Assembly: GCF_003668875.1 (NCBI RefSeq)
Contig: NZ_RAWM01000023.1
Span: forward strand, 1 to 64,000
Reading direction: 5' to 3'
Origin: Corallococcus interemptor
GTDB lineage: Bacteria; Myxococcota; Myxococcia; Myxococcales; Myxococcaceae
DNA: 64,000 bases
Made by a program: the position numbers and the translations under genes
In this document: positions 33,617 through 42,090 of the stretch, piece by piece
How the letters are laid out: every line of letters starts with the position of its first letter
Numbering within the stretch: the first letter of the stretch is position 1
The notes under the pieces: model-generated
What the model was told of the DNA's origin: nothing
The model's database searches: none
What the model saw: only the letters and a program-made list of their open reading frames with translations

Positions 33617-36046
33617 GGCCAGGGCCACCGCGGGCGCGAGCGTCAGCGTGGACTCGCGGTGCTTCTCCACCGCCTCGCGCGTGTGGAGCATGGGGTGGAA
33701 CTCCACCTTGCGGTTGAGCTCCATCAGGTCATCGCGGTGCTTGTGGAACAGGTGCTCCGACTGTCCCGGCGCGTGGATGGACACGGAGCGGGACAGGTCC
33801 GCCAGGTCCACGATCATCCGCAGCGCGGTGCCGTGGACCACCTTGAAGGGGTGGCTCCAGAGGAACGACGCGCCGTCCACGGAGTAGTTGTCACCCCGGG
33901 CCGGCACCGGCGCGCTGTTGAAGACGCGGCGGATGGGGCCGGGGATGGCGGGCCCGCCCAGCGTCTGGTGCGCGTACGTCAGCTGGTGCACCTGGCCCCA
34001 GGCCCAGGCCTCCGGCTTCGGGCCGTACGTCTTCACCAGCCACGCGGTGGCCACGCCCAGCGCCGCGCGGAGGATGTCGTCGCGCGTCTCCTTCTCCGGC
34101 GTCTTCGGGTCGTCCCACCAGGCGCTGTCCGGCTGGGACATCAGGCCGATGACGAAGGGCATGTGCAGGCTGCCATGCCGTTCGTACTGGCCCATCAGGT
34201 ATTCCTTCACCAGCGACGGCTCCAGCTTGTGCTGGAGCAGCTTGCGCAGCACCTCGATGTACCAGGCCTGGAACACCGTGGCTCCCACGGCCTCCGGCTC
34301 GAAGCGCAGGTCCCACGCCTTCAGCGCCTCCACCGCCTGGCGCTGCATGTCGTCCGCCGGAAGGGCCGCCGCCAGGAAGTAGGGGCGCAGCGCCTCCGCG
34401 GGCAGCGAGTACGTCTGCGCCTGGATGTCCCGCATGGAGTCCACGGTGTGCTGCGTGCCGGCCTCCAGCAAGTCAGTGATGCGTTTCGCGCGGTAGCCCG
34501 GGAACCAGTTGTGCGCGATGAGGTGCGGGTAGTCGTCGGACGTGATCTTGTTGTTCGCCGTGGCCGCGTAGCCCGCGGGCGGGTTGAGGGACGCGGGCAG
34601 CTCCTCGAAGGGGATGAAGCCCGTCCACTCGTTGTCGCCCGTCCAGCCCGGCATGGGCAGCAGGCCCTGGTGGCCCTGACGGATGGGAATCTTGCCCGTG
34701 GACTGGAAGCCCACGTTGCCGGCCGTGTCCGCGTACACGAAGTTCTGGCCCGGCCCCTCCCAGCGCTTCATGGCGGCGCGGAAGGACGTCCAGTCCGTGG
34801 CCAGGTTGAGCTGGAGCACGGAGTTGATGAGCGGCTGGCATTCACGGTGCGCCCACTTGAGGGACAGGGGCTCGCTGTCCTTCAGCTCCTCCGCCATCAC
34901 CGCGTTCATCAGCGGGCCGTGGCGGGTGCTCTTCACCTCCAGCACCACGGGCGCGCCGCCCTTCACCGGGATCTCCTCGCGGCGCACCTCCAGGTCGTGC
35001 CAGACGTCCTGGTACAGGTACTTCCTGGGCGCCTTCGGGTCGTCCAGCTTCTCGATGTAGAAGTCCTGGGTGTCCGGCCCCAGGTTGGACATGCCCCAGG
35101 CCACCTTCCCGTTGTGGCCGACAATCAGCATGGGCACGCCGGGCAGGGAGAAGCCCACGTGCTGGAAGCGGCCGCCGTGCAGGCCGTTCTCGTACCAGGT
35201 GGACGGCATTCCCAGCGGGATGTGCACGTCGTTGGCGAGCAGCGGCTGGCCGCTCTTCGTGCGCTGCCCGTGCACCACCCAGTTGTTGCTGCCGGAGACG
35301 ATGTTGGGGTCGCCCATCACCGCGTCCACGCTGTCCAGGCCGGACATGGCCTTCACGTCCTTGAGGCCCGGCAGGCGCGCCTCCTTGGGGACGATGAGCG
35401 GCGTCTCCGGCGCGTTCTGCGGCAGGAGGGCATTCGCCACCTCCTCACCCACCGCGGCGACGAGCCGCGCGCGGAAGAGCTCCAGGCGGTGGTTGCCGCC
35501 CAGCATCATCGCCAGCAGGTTGCCGCGCGCGAGCGTGTCCACGGGCGTCCAGGGCGTGGGCTCCGTGCCCATCACGGTGAACTCGTACGACAGCGGCTCC
35601 GCGGCGATGCGCGCGTTGATGCCCGCGCTGTACGCCTCCACGATGGCGCGCGCCTCCGGGTCCACCTGCTCCCAGGACTTCTCCGCCATGTGGCGCAGGC
35701 CCATGGTGCGCAGGAACCGGTCCGCGCCCAGGCCCATGGCGCCCAGCAGGCTCGCGAGCCGGCCGTCCACCAGCCGGCGGCCCATCTCCAGCTGCCACAG
35801 CCGGTCCTGCCCGTGCACGTAGCCCTGGGCGAAGAAGAGGTCGTGCTCGTCGTTGGCGAAGATGTGCGGCACGCCCCACGTGTCGCGCACCACCTCCACC
35901 TTGCCGTGCACGCCGGGCAGGGTGAGCGTGCCCTCCTCGCGCGGCCAGCGGCGGCGGGCGAGCCACGGGCCCACGCCCGGGGTGGCCACGGCCATGGCGG
36001 GCGGCAGCATGCGCATCATGCGCAGGACCATCGAGAAGGCACTCAT
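33611..36046 (-). CDS. Penicillin acylase-family (Ntn) hydrolase, last gene of the PKS-NRPS operon
   Basis: The precursor has 811 residues. It starts with a hydrophobic, basic segment (possible signal or anchor), then the alpha subunit (GVPHIFANDEHDLFFAQGYVHGQDRLWQLE). Ser253 in SGSNNWVVHG is the expected autocatalytic cleavage site and N-terminal nucleophile of the beta subunit; ANDVHIPLGMPSTWYE and HNGKVAWGMSN follow. The family includes penicillin, acyl-homoserine-lactone and PvdQ acylases, which cut amides of acyl chains. The ATG overlaps the stop of the exporter gene (ATGA), so it belongs to the biosynthetic operon. Since the assembly line starts with a fatty acyl ligase, the likely job is to remove the acyl cap from the exported product; quorum-signal cleavage is the alternative. 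Confidence 0.88.
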   Translation of the reverse strand: MSAFSMVLRMMRMLPPAMAVATPGVGPWLARRRWPREEGTLTLPGVHGKVEVVRDTWGVPHIFANDEHDLFFAQGYVHGQDRLWQLEMGRRLVDGRLASLLGAMGLGADRFLRTMGLRHMAEKSWEQVDPEARAIVEAYSAGINARIAAEPLSYEFTVMGTEPTPWTPVDTLARGNLLAMMLGGNHRLELFRARLVAAVGEEVANALLPQNAPETPLIVPKEARLPGLKDVKAMSGLDSVDAVMGDPNIVSGSNNWVVHGQRTKSGQPLLANDVHIPLGMPSTWYENGLHGGRFQHVGFSLPGVPMLIVGHNGKVAWGMSNLGPDTQDFYIEKLDDPKAPRKYLYQDVWHDLEVRREEIPVKGGAPVVLEVKSTRHGPLMNAVMAEELKDSEPLSLKWAHRECQPLINSVLQLNLATDWTSFRAAMKRWEGPGQNFVYADTAGNVGFQSTGKIPIRQGHQGLLPMPGWTGDNEWTGFIPFEELPASLNPPAGYAATANNKITSDDYPHLIAHNWFPGYRAKRITDLLEAGTQHTVDSMRDIQAQTYSLPAEALRPYFLAAALPADDMQRQAVEALKAWDLRFEPEAVGATVFQAWYIEVLRKLLQHKLEPSLVKEYLMGQYERHGSLHMPFVIGLMSQPDSAWWDDPKTPEKETRDDILRAALGVATAWLVKTYGPKPEAWAWGQVHQLTYAHQTLGGPAIPGPIRRVFNSAPVPARGDNYSVDGASFLWSHPFKVVHGTALRMIVDLADLSRSVSIHAPGQSEHLFHKHRDDLMELNRKVEFHPMLHTREAVEKHRESTLTLAPAVALAK

Positions 36047-37446
36047 GACGCGGAGGCTCCGGCGGTGGGGGCGTTGGGGGCGGCGGTGTCGTCAGTGGCG
36101 GCGGGCGGCGTGTCCGGCAGCGCGTCCGGCAGCTCCTTGTCCAGGTTGCGCAGGCGCGGGTTGAGCCACCCGGCCGCGACGTTCGTGAGCGTCAGGAGGC
36201 CCAGGACGATGAAGATGACGGCGATGCCGCGCCCCGGGCCCACGCCCAGCAGGCGGCCCATGGTGCTGGCGAGCGCGCCCCCCTCGCGCATGGCCGGCTC
36301 GAAGAGGCCATCCGCGAGCGGCCCCGCGATGAGGGCCGCGAGCGGCGACACGCAGAGGATGATCATCCGCTTCACGGCGGCGGCGCGGCCCTGGAGGTCC
36401 GCGGGAATCTTGCGCTGCCAGATGGACTGGATGCCCGCCATCACGGGCGGCATGGTGAACAGGTAGAGCGCGGCGGCGGCGGCGACCAGCGGCACGCTGG
36501 GCGACGGCGCGGCCATGAAGAGCACCACGCCCGAAAACGCATGGAAGCCGAGGATGCCGTACAGCGGGTTCTTGGGGCCGCCCCACACGCCCATGCCGAT
36601 GCCGCCCACGAGCGCGCCCACGCCCGCGATGGACGCGATGCGGCCCAGCGTGGAGATGTCCGTGAAGGCGAGCACCAGGGGGGTGATCAGCAGCACCACC
36701 AGGTCCATGCACAGCACGGCCACGCCGGTGAAGGCCATCAGCGACAAGAGCCCCTTGCGCGCGCTGATGAAGCTCCAGCCCTGCTTCATCTCCGTGAGCA
36801 GCGACCCCTTGCCCTGCTGGCCCGCCTCGGAGGCGACGGGCCGGGGGAAGCGGACCATCAGCAGGGTGGTGACGGCGATGAAGAAGCTGCAGACGTCCAC
36901 CGTCAGCACGCCCACCAGTCCCACGCTGTCGATGAGCGCTCCCGCGATGATGGGGGAGAGGATCTGGCTGGCGCCGCTGGCCACCTCCGCCATGGCGTTG
37001 GCGCGGCCCAGGTGCTGCTTGGGCACGATGAGCGTCACCGTGGCGAAGAAGGCCGGCCAGCGGAAGGCGCCGAAGCACGAGCCCAGGGAGACGGGCAGGT
37101 AGAAGTGCCAGGTCTCCAGCTTGAACAGCCCCCGGTCGCTGGCCATCAACATGGCGAAGATGAGCAGCGTGGTGAAGCCGTTGCCCAGGTCCGCCAGCAG
37201 CATGGCGCGGCGGCGGTCCCAGCGGTCGATGAGCGTCCCCGCGATGGGGGACAGCACCACCATGGGCGCGAGCGCGAAGAAGGACAGCAGCGCGAACTGC
37301 GTGGTGGAGCGCGTGTCGAGGAAGACCTTCGCGCCCACGCCGAAGGACGTGAGGCCGGAACCGAGGATCGAGATGAGCTGCCCGAACCAGGTGATCCAGA
37401 AGACCCGCATGGGCTGGGTGATGGTCAGGCGTTGCGCGAGGCTCAT
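36043..37446 (-). CDS. MFS exporter of the PKS-NRPS operon
   Basis: About 467 residues with twelve hydrophobic segments. It has the MFS loop between helices 2 and 3 (GTLIDRWDRRRAML) and resembles EntS-type exporters common in siderophore and peptide clusters. ATG 37446 has a good AGGAG site; the open frame to 37494 adds 16 basic residues only. It begins 93 bp after gene E and its stop overlaps the acylase start by four bases. It probably exports the product or its acylated precursor across the inner membrane. Confidence 0.87.
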   Translation of the reverse strand: MSLAQRLTITQPMRVFWITWFGQLISILGSGLTSFGVGAKVFLDTRSTTQFALLSFFALAPMVVLSPIAGTLIDRWDRRRAMLLADLGNGFTTLLIFAMLMASDRGLFKLETWHFYLPVSLGSCFGAFRWPAFFATVTLIVPKQHLGRANAMAEVASGASQILSPIIAGALIDSVGLVGVLTVDVCSFFIAVTTLLMVRFPRPVASEAGQQGKGSLLTEMKQGWSFISARKGLLSLMAFTGVAVLCMDLVVLLITPLVLAFTDISTLGRIASIAGVGALVGGIGMGVWGGPKNPLYGILGFHAFSGVVLFMAAPSPSVPLVAAAAALYLFTMPPVMAGIQSIWQRKIPADLQGRAAAVKRMIILCVSPLAALIAGPLADGLFEPAMREGGALASTMGRLLGVGPGRGIAVIFIVLGLLTLTNVAAGWLNPRLRNLDKELPDALPDTPPAATDDTAAPNAPTAGASAS

Positions 37447-37539
37447 TCCACGTCTCTTTCTCCTGGGGGGCAGGAGGGTCAGGGGCCCGCGCACCGTACT
37501 ACGGGAGTGCGCGCGGGCCCGGCGTTGCCAGGGGGGATT

Positions 37540-40500
37540 TCAGCTCTGCTCCAGCTCCGCGAGCATGGCTTCCAGGGCTTCCGGGTCGAGCTGGCTGGCG
37601 CTCGCCTCCACGATGGCCACCGTCATGACCTCCACGGTGGGGGACTCGAAGAGGGCGCGCATGGACAGCTCGACCTGGAAGGCCTCGCGGATGCGCGACA
37701 AGAGCTGCACGCCCAACAGCGAGTGGCCGCCCAGCTCGAAGAAGTTGTCGGTGATGCCCACCGACTCCACGCCCAAGAGGTCCTGCCAGAGCGCGGCGAC
37801 CTTCTCCTCGGTCTCGTCGCGAGGAGCGACGAAGGCGTTGGCCAGCGGGGGACGCGGGTGCTTGCCGCTGCCGCTTCCACCCGCGCGGGCCGGAGCCGCG
37901 CCATCGCGTGCCGCCTGACGCCGCGCCTCCAGTGAGCCCAGCGACGCGAGGTAGCGTCCACCGGTGGGCTGGGTGAGGAGCGCGCGCAGGAGGCGGAAGC
38001 CCTCGGTGGGAGGGATGACGGCGTCGGGCCGGAAGCCCTCGCCCACGCCCCACACGTCCCAGTCCACGGTGTACCAGCGGGTGCCGCCCAGGCGGGCCTG
38101 TCGCACCGCCAGGGCGTCCATGCCGGCGTGCGCCGCCGCCACCGCGCTGACGGCCATGCCGCCCAGCACCACGGTGAGGGAGGACTGCACGACGACGAAG
38201 TCCGGACGCCGCGAGGCCAGCGCCTCCGCCAGCTGCGTGAGGCCCCCGAAGCGGCCGGCCAGCAGCGGGGTGGTGGCCTCGGGCGAGGCCTCTCCCACGG
38301 AGATGCGGGTCGCCATGCCGCCGTCGCCCGCGGCGTAGAAGACGCCGTCGATGCGGCCGAACTTCGCCTCCGCCAGCTGGAACGCCTTGTCCAGCTGACC
38401 GGGCACGCCCGCGTCCGCGCGCAGCGCCAGCACCTGTGCGCCCGCCTTCTCCAGCGCGCGCATGCGGTCGATGGCCTTGGACGTCGCGTCCTGGGCGTCA
38501 TGACCCGCGCGCCACGCGTCCCATTCGCCAGGGGCGGGCAGCGTGCGGCGGGACAGCAGCACGAGCTTCGGCTTCACCGCCTGCGTCAGCTGCTCCGCGA
38601 GCGCCTGGCCCACGCGGCCCAGGCCACCGACGATGACGTAGACGCCGCCGTCCTTGAGGCCGCCGTGCTCCGTGGAGGCCGGGACGTCGAGGGTCTCGAA
38701 CGCCTCGACGTGGCGGTACGTGCCGCGCAGCGCGACCACCGGGTCCTTGCCGGTGGCCAGCTCCGTCACCAGCCGCTCCAGCCACGGGCCGGACGCGGAC
38801 TCATCCGGCGCGGGCCAGGTGACGTCGACCGAGCGCACGGTGAGGCCGGGGTACTCCTGCGGCAGCACGCGGCTGGCACCGACAGCGGCCGCCTGCCAGG
38901 GCAAGAGCGGCTCCTCGCCCGTGACGTCCTGGGCGCCGGTGGTCACCACGTCCAGCGTCACGGGCGTCTTCGCAGCGCCCGGGCCCACCGCCTTCGCGAG
39001 CGCGAGCAGCCCGTGGAACGACGTCGTGAGCCCCGACTCCAGGTCGCGCGGCTCCTTCACCAGCGGCCACAGGTACGCGACGTGCGCGGGCGTCCAGTCC
39101 TCACCGCGCAGGCGCTCCAGGTGCTCACCCAGCGCGTCCCCCAGGGCATCCGGAGACGCGGGGTCCACGGCGAAGCGCTTCGTCACCGGATCCGACGCGC
39201 CCTGTCCCGCGACGAGCGACACCACGTCCGCGCCCGCCTGGCGTAGGCGCTCCGACACTCGCGCGGCCACCGGCGAGTCCGCCTCCAGCACCAGCCAGCG
39301 CTGGCCGGAGAGCGGCGGCACCTGCGGCGAGGCGCGCGTGCGCGACCAGGCGGGGACGGTCAGCTCCACGCCCTGCGTCGTCGCGGCCTTCGCGGCGACA
39401 GCGGCGCGAGGCATCGCGGGCGGCGGACCCTTGAGCAGGTCGTAGCGCTCGCGCTGGAAGGGGTAGGCGGGCAGGGGGATGCGGCGGCGGGACTCGCCCT
39501 TGTAGACGCGTCCGGCGGTCGTCTTCGCGCCCGCGAGCCACAGCTTCGCGAACGCGTCCATGGCGTGCGTGAGCGCGTCCTGCTGCGCATCGCGCGGCGC
39601 GGGCAGCGTCGTGAGGATGGCCGGGAAGGTGCCCTCCTGCGCGTTGCGGCGCACCAGCGTGGCCAGCGCGTTGCCGGGACCGACCTCCAGGAAGACGTGC
39701 TCGGGGTCGTTGAGCAGCAGCGTCGCCGAGTCCTGGAAGCGCACGGCGTCACGCAGGTGGCGCGCCCAGTACGCCGGGCTCACCGCGTCCTCGCGCGTCA
39801 CCCAGGTGCCGGTGACGTTGGACAGGTAGAGGTCCTTGGGCTCCTTGCGCGCGACCTTCGCCACCGCCTGGCGGAACTCCTCCACGATGGGGTCCATCAT
39901 CTGCGAGTGGAACGCGTGCGACGTGTGCAGCCGCGACACCTCCACCTTCTGCGCCTCCAGCTTCGCCTGGAGCGCGTCCACCGCGTCGGCAGGGCCCGCC
40001 ACGACGGTGAAGCCCGGCGCGTTCACGGCGGCCACGGAGATGCGCGCGTCCATCAGCGGCGCCAGCGCCTCCGGCGTCAGCCGCACGGACAGCATGGAGC
40101 CGGAAGGCAGCGACTGCATCAGCCGGCCACGCGTGGCCACCAGCGCCAGCGCGTCGTCCAGGCTGAACACGCCCGACAGGCACGCGGCCACGTACTCACC
40201 GATGCTGTGGCCGACCATCGCCTGCGGCGTCACGCCCCACGACGCCCACAGCTTCGCCAGCGCGTACTCGATGACGAATAGCGCGGGCTGCGTGAGCGAC
40301 GTCTGCTTGAGTTGCTCGGTGGCCTTCTCGCGCGCGTCCGCGGCCGGGTACAGCACCGTGCGCAGGTCCAGGCCCAGGTGCGTCTTCAGCTTCTCCGCGC
40401 ACGCGTCCACCTCCGCGCGGAAGACGGGCTCCTGCTCGTAGAGGCCGCGGCCCATGTCCACGTACTGCGAACCCTGGCCGGAGAAGAGGAACACCACCGG

Positions 40501-42090
40501 CCGGCGCGTGTTGGTGCCCGAGCCGCCCAGCAGCCGCCGAGCGTCCCGCAGCGCCGCCTTCGCGTCCGCGACGTCCTTCACCACCACCGCGCGGCGGTGC
40601 TCATGGACGTGACGACCCACCTGGAGCGTGTAGGCCACGTCCGCCAGGGACGCGTTCGGGTTCGCATCCAGGTGCGCGGCCAGCCGCTCCGTCGCCGCAT
40701 CGAGCGCCGCGGGCGTGCGGGCGGACAGGGGCAGCACGTGCCACGGGCGCTTGGACGGCGCGGGGGCGGCCGCCTTCGGGGCCTCCTCCAGGATGACGTG
40801 CGTGTTGGTGCCGCCAATGCCGAAGGCGCTCACGCCCGCGCGGCGCGGCCCGTTCGCGGACGTCCACGGCCGGGGCTGCGAGGGCACGAAGAAGGGGCCC
40901 GCGTCGAAGTCGATGACCGGGTTGGGCTTCTCGAAGTGGGGGCTCGCGGGAATCTCGCCGTGCTCCATGGCGAGCACCGTCTTCACCACGCCCGCGATGC
41001 CGGCCGCCGCGTCCAGGTGGCCGATGGCCGCCTTGAGCGAGCCCAGCGCCACGCGCTTCTGGCCCGTCTCCTTGCCGCCGAAGGCCTGGTTGAGCGCGGC
41101 CACTTCAATCGGGTCGCCCAGCGGGGTGCCCGTCGCGTGGGCCTCCACGTACTGGATGTCGTCCGGCGTGACGCCGGCGATGGCCAGTGCCTCCGCGATG
41201 ACCGCGGCCTGGCCTTCCACGCTGGGCGCGGTGAAGCCCACCTTGCCCGCGCCGTCGTTGTTCACCGCCGTGCCCAGCAGCACGCCGTGGATGGTGTCGC
41301 CGTCCTTCAGCGCGTCGGACAGACGCTTGAGCACCACCACCGCCGCGCCCGCGCCGCGCACGGTGCCGTTGGCCTTCGCGTCGAACGCGCGGCAGTAGCC
41401 GTCCGGCGAGAAGATCATCCCCTCCTGGTAGAGGTAGCCCGCCGTCTGCGGGAAGGACACGGACGAGCCGCCCGCGAGCGCCATGTCGCTCTCACCGGAC
41501 AGCAGGCTCTGGCACGCCAGGTGGAGCGCCACCAGCGAGCTGGAGCACGCCGTCTGCACCGTCGCCGCGGGGCCGCGCAGGCCCAGCCGGTGGGACACGC
41601 GCGTGGCCACGTAGTCCTTGTCGTTGGCCAGCATCACGCCGAACGAACCGGCCGCGTCCATCAGGTCCGGCTGCCGCATCAGCGCGCGCAGCAGGTACGA
41701 GCTCAGGCTCACGCTCGCGTAGACGGCCACCGCGCCCTTGAAGCGGCCCGGGTCATAGCCGGCGTTGTCCAGCGACTCCCACGCGCACTCCATGAAGATG
41801 CGCTGCTGGGGGTCCATCAGCTCCGCCTCGCGCGGGCTGTAACCGAAGAGGCCCGCGTCGAACTCCGTCGCGCCCTCCAGCACGTAGCTGGAGCGCACCC
41901 ACTGCGGGTGGGCGCGCAGGGCCTGGGGAACGCCCGCGTCATCCAGCTCCGCGTCCGTGGGCACACGGCGCGCGTCGCCACCACGGCGGAGCATCTCCCA
42001 GAAGCCCTCCAGCGTCTGCGCACCCGGGAAGCGGCCCGACAGGCCGACAATCGCGATGCGCTCCTCGCCACCACCCACTGCGTCACTCAT
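37540..42090 (-). CDS. Polyketide synthase E: KS-AT-KR(inactive)-ACP
   Basis: The product has 1516 residues. KS (about 12-435): Cys182 in QTACSSSL, EAHATGTPLGDP, AAIGHLDAAAG. AT (about 550-850): Ser629 in GHSIGEY and HAFHS, which indicates malonyl-CoA. KR (about 1130-1390) has a nucleotide loop VGGLGRVG, but the Tyr-x3-Asn region reads AVAAAHAG (Tyr to Val, Asn to His) and the usual PKV lysine is Arg (AGRFGG), so it should not reduce. ACP: Ser1457 in ELGGHSLL. The protein ends in an acidic amphipathic helix (LDPEALEAMLAELEQ), like docking tails that feed another protein, and has no thioesterase. ATG 42090 overlaps the end of gene D by eight bases. Confidence 0.93.
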   Translation of the reverse strand: MSDAVGGGEERIAIVGLSGRFPGAQTLEGFWEMLRRGGDARRVPTDAELDDAGVPQALRAHPQWVRSSYVLEGATEFDAGLFGYSPREAELMDPQQRIFMECAWESLDNAGYDPGRFKGAVAVYASVSLSSYLLRALMRQPDLMDAAGSFGVMLANDKDYVATRVSHRLGLRGPAATVQTACSSSLVALHLACQSLLSGESDMALAGGSSVSFPQTAGYLYQEGMIFSPDGYCRAFDAKANGTVRGAGAAVVVLKRLSDALKDGDTIHGVLLGTAVNNDGAGKVGFTAPSVEGQAAVIAEALAIAGVTPDDIQYVEAHATGTPLGDPIEVAALNQAFGGKETGQKRVALGSLKAAIGHLDAAAGIAGVVKTVLAMEHGEIPASPHFEKPNPVIDFDAGPFFVPSQPRPWTSANGPRRAGVSAFGIGGTNTHVILEEAPKAAAPAPSKRPWHVLPLSARTPAALDAATERLAAHLDANPNASLADVAYTLQVGRHVHEHRRAVVVKDVADAKAALRDARRLLGGSGTNTRRPVVFLFSGQGSQYVDMGRGLYEQEPVFRAEVDACAEKLKTHLGLDLRTVLYPAADAREKATEQLKQTSLTQPALFVIEYALAKLWASWGVTPQAMVGHSIGEYVAACLSGVFSLDDALALVATRGRLMQSLPSGSMLSVRLTPEALAPLMDARISVAAVNAPGFTVVAGPADAVDALQAKLEAQKVEVSRLHTSHAFHSQMMDPIVEEFRQAVAKVARKEPKDLYLSNVTGTWVTREDAVSPAYWARHLRDAVRFQDSATLLLNDPEHVFLEVGPGNALATLVRRNAQEGTFPAILTTLPAPRDAQQDALTHAMDAFAKLWLAGAKTTAGRVYKGESRRRIPLPAYPFQRERYDLLKGPPPAMPRAAVAAKAATTQGVELTVPAWSRTRASPQVPPLSGQRWLVLEADSPVAARVSERLRQAGADVVSLVAGQGASDPVTKRFAVDPASPDALGDALGEHLERLRGEDWTPAHVAYLWPLVKEPRDLESGLTTSFHGLLALAKAVGPGAAKTPVTLDVVTTGAQDVTGEEPLLPWQAAAVGASRVLPQEYPGLTVRSVDVTWPAPDESASGPWLERLVTELATGKDPVVALRGTYRHVEAFETLDVPASTEHGGLKDGGVYVIVGGLGRVGQALAEQLTQAVKPKLVLLSRRTLPAPGEWDAWRAGHDAQDATSKAIDRMRALEKAGAQVLALRADAGVPGQLDKAFQLAEAKFGRIDGVFYAAGDGGMATRISVGEASPEATTPLLAGRFGGLTQLAEALASRRPDFVVVQSSLTVVLGGMAVSAVAAAHAGMDALAVRQARLGGTRWYTVDWDVWGVGEGFRPDAVIPPTEGFRLLRALLTQPTGGRYLASLGSLEARRQAARDGAAPARAGGSGSGKHPRPPLANAFVAPRDETEEKVAALWQDLLGVESVGITDNFFELGGHSLLGVQLLSRIREAFQVELSMRALFESPTVEVMTVAIVEASASQLDPEALEAMLAELEQS

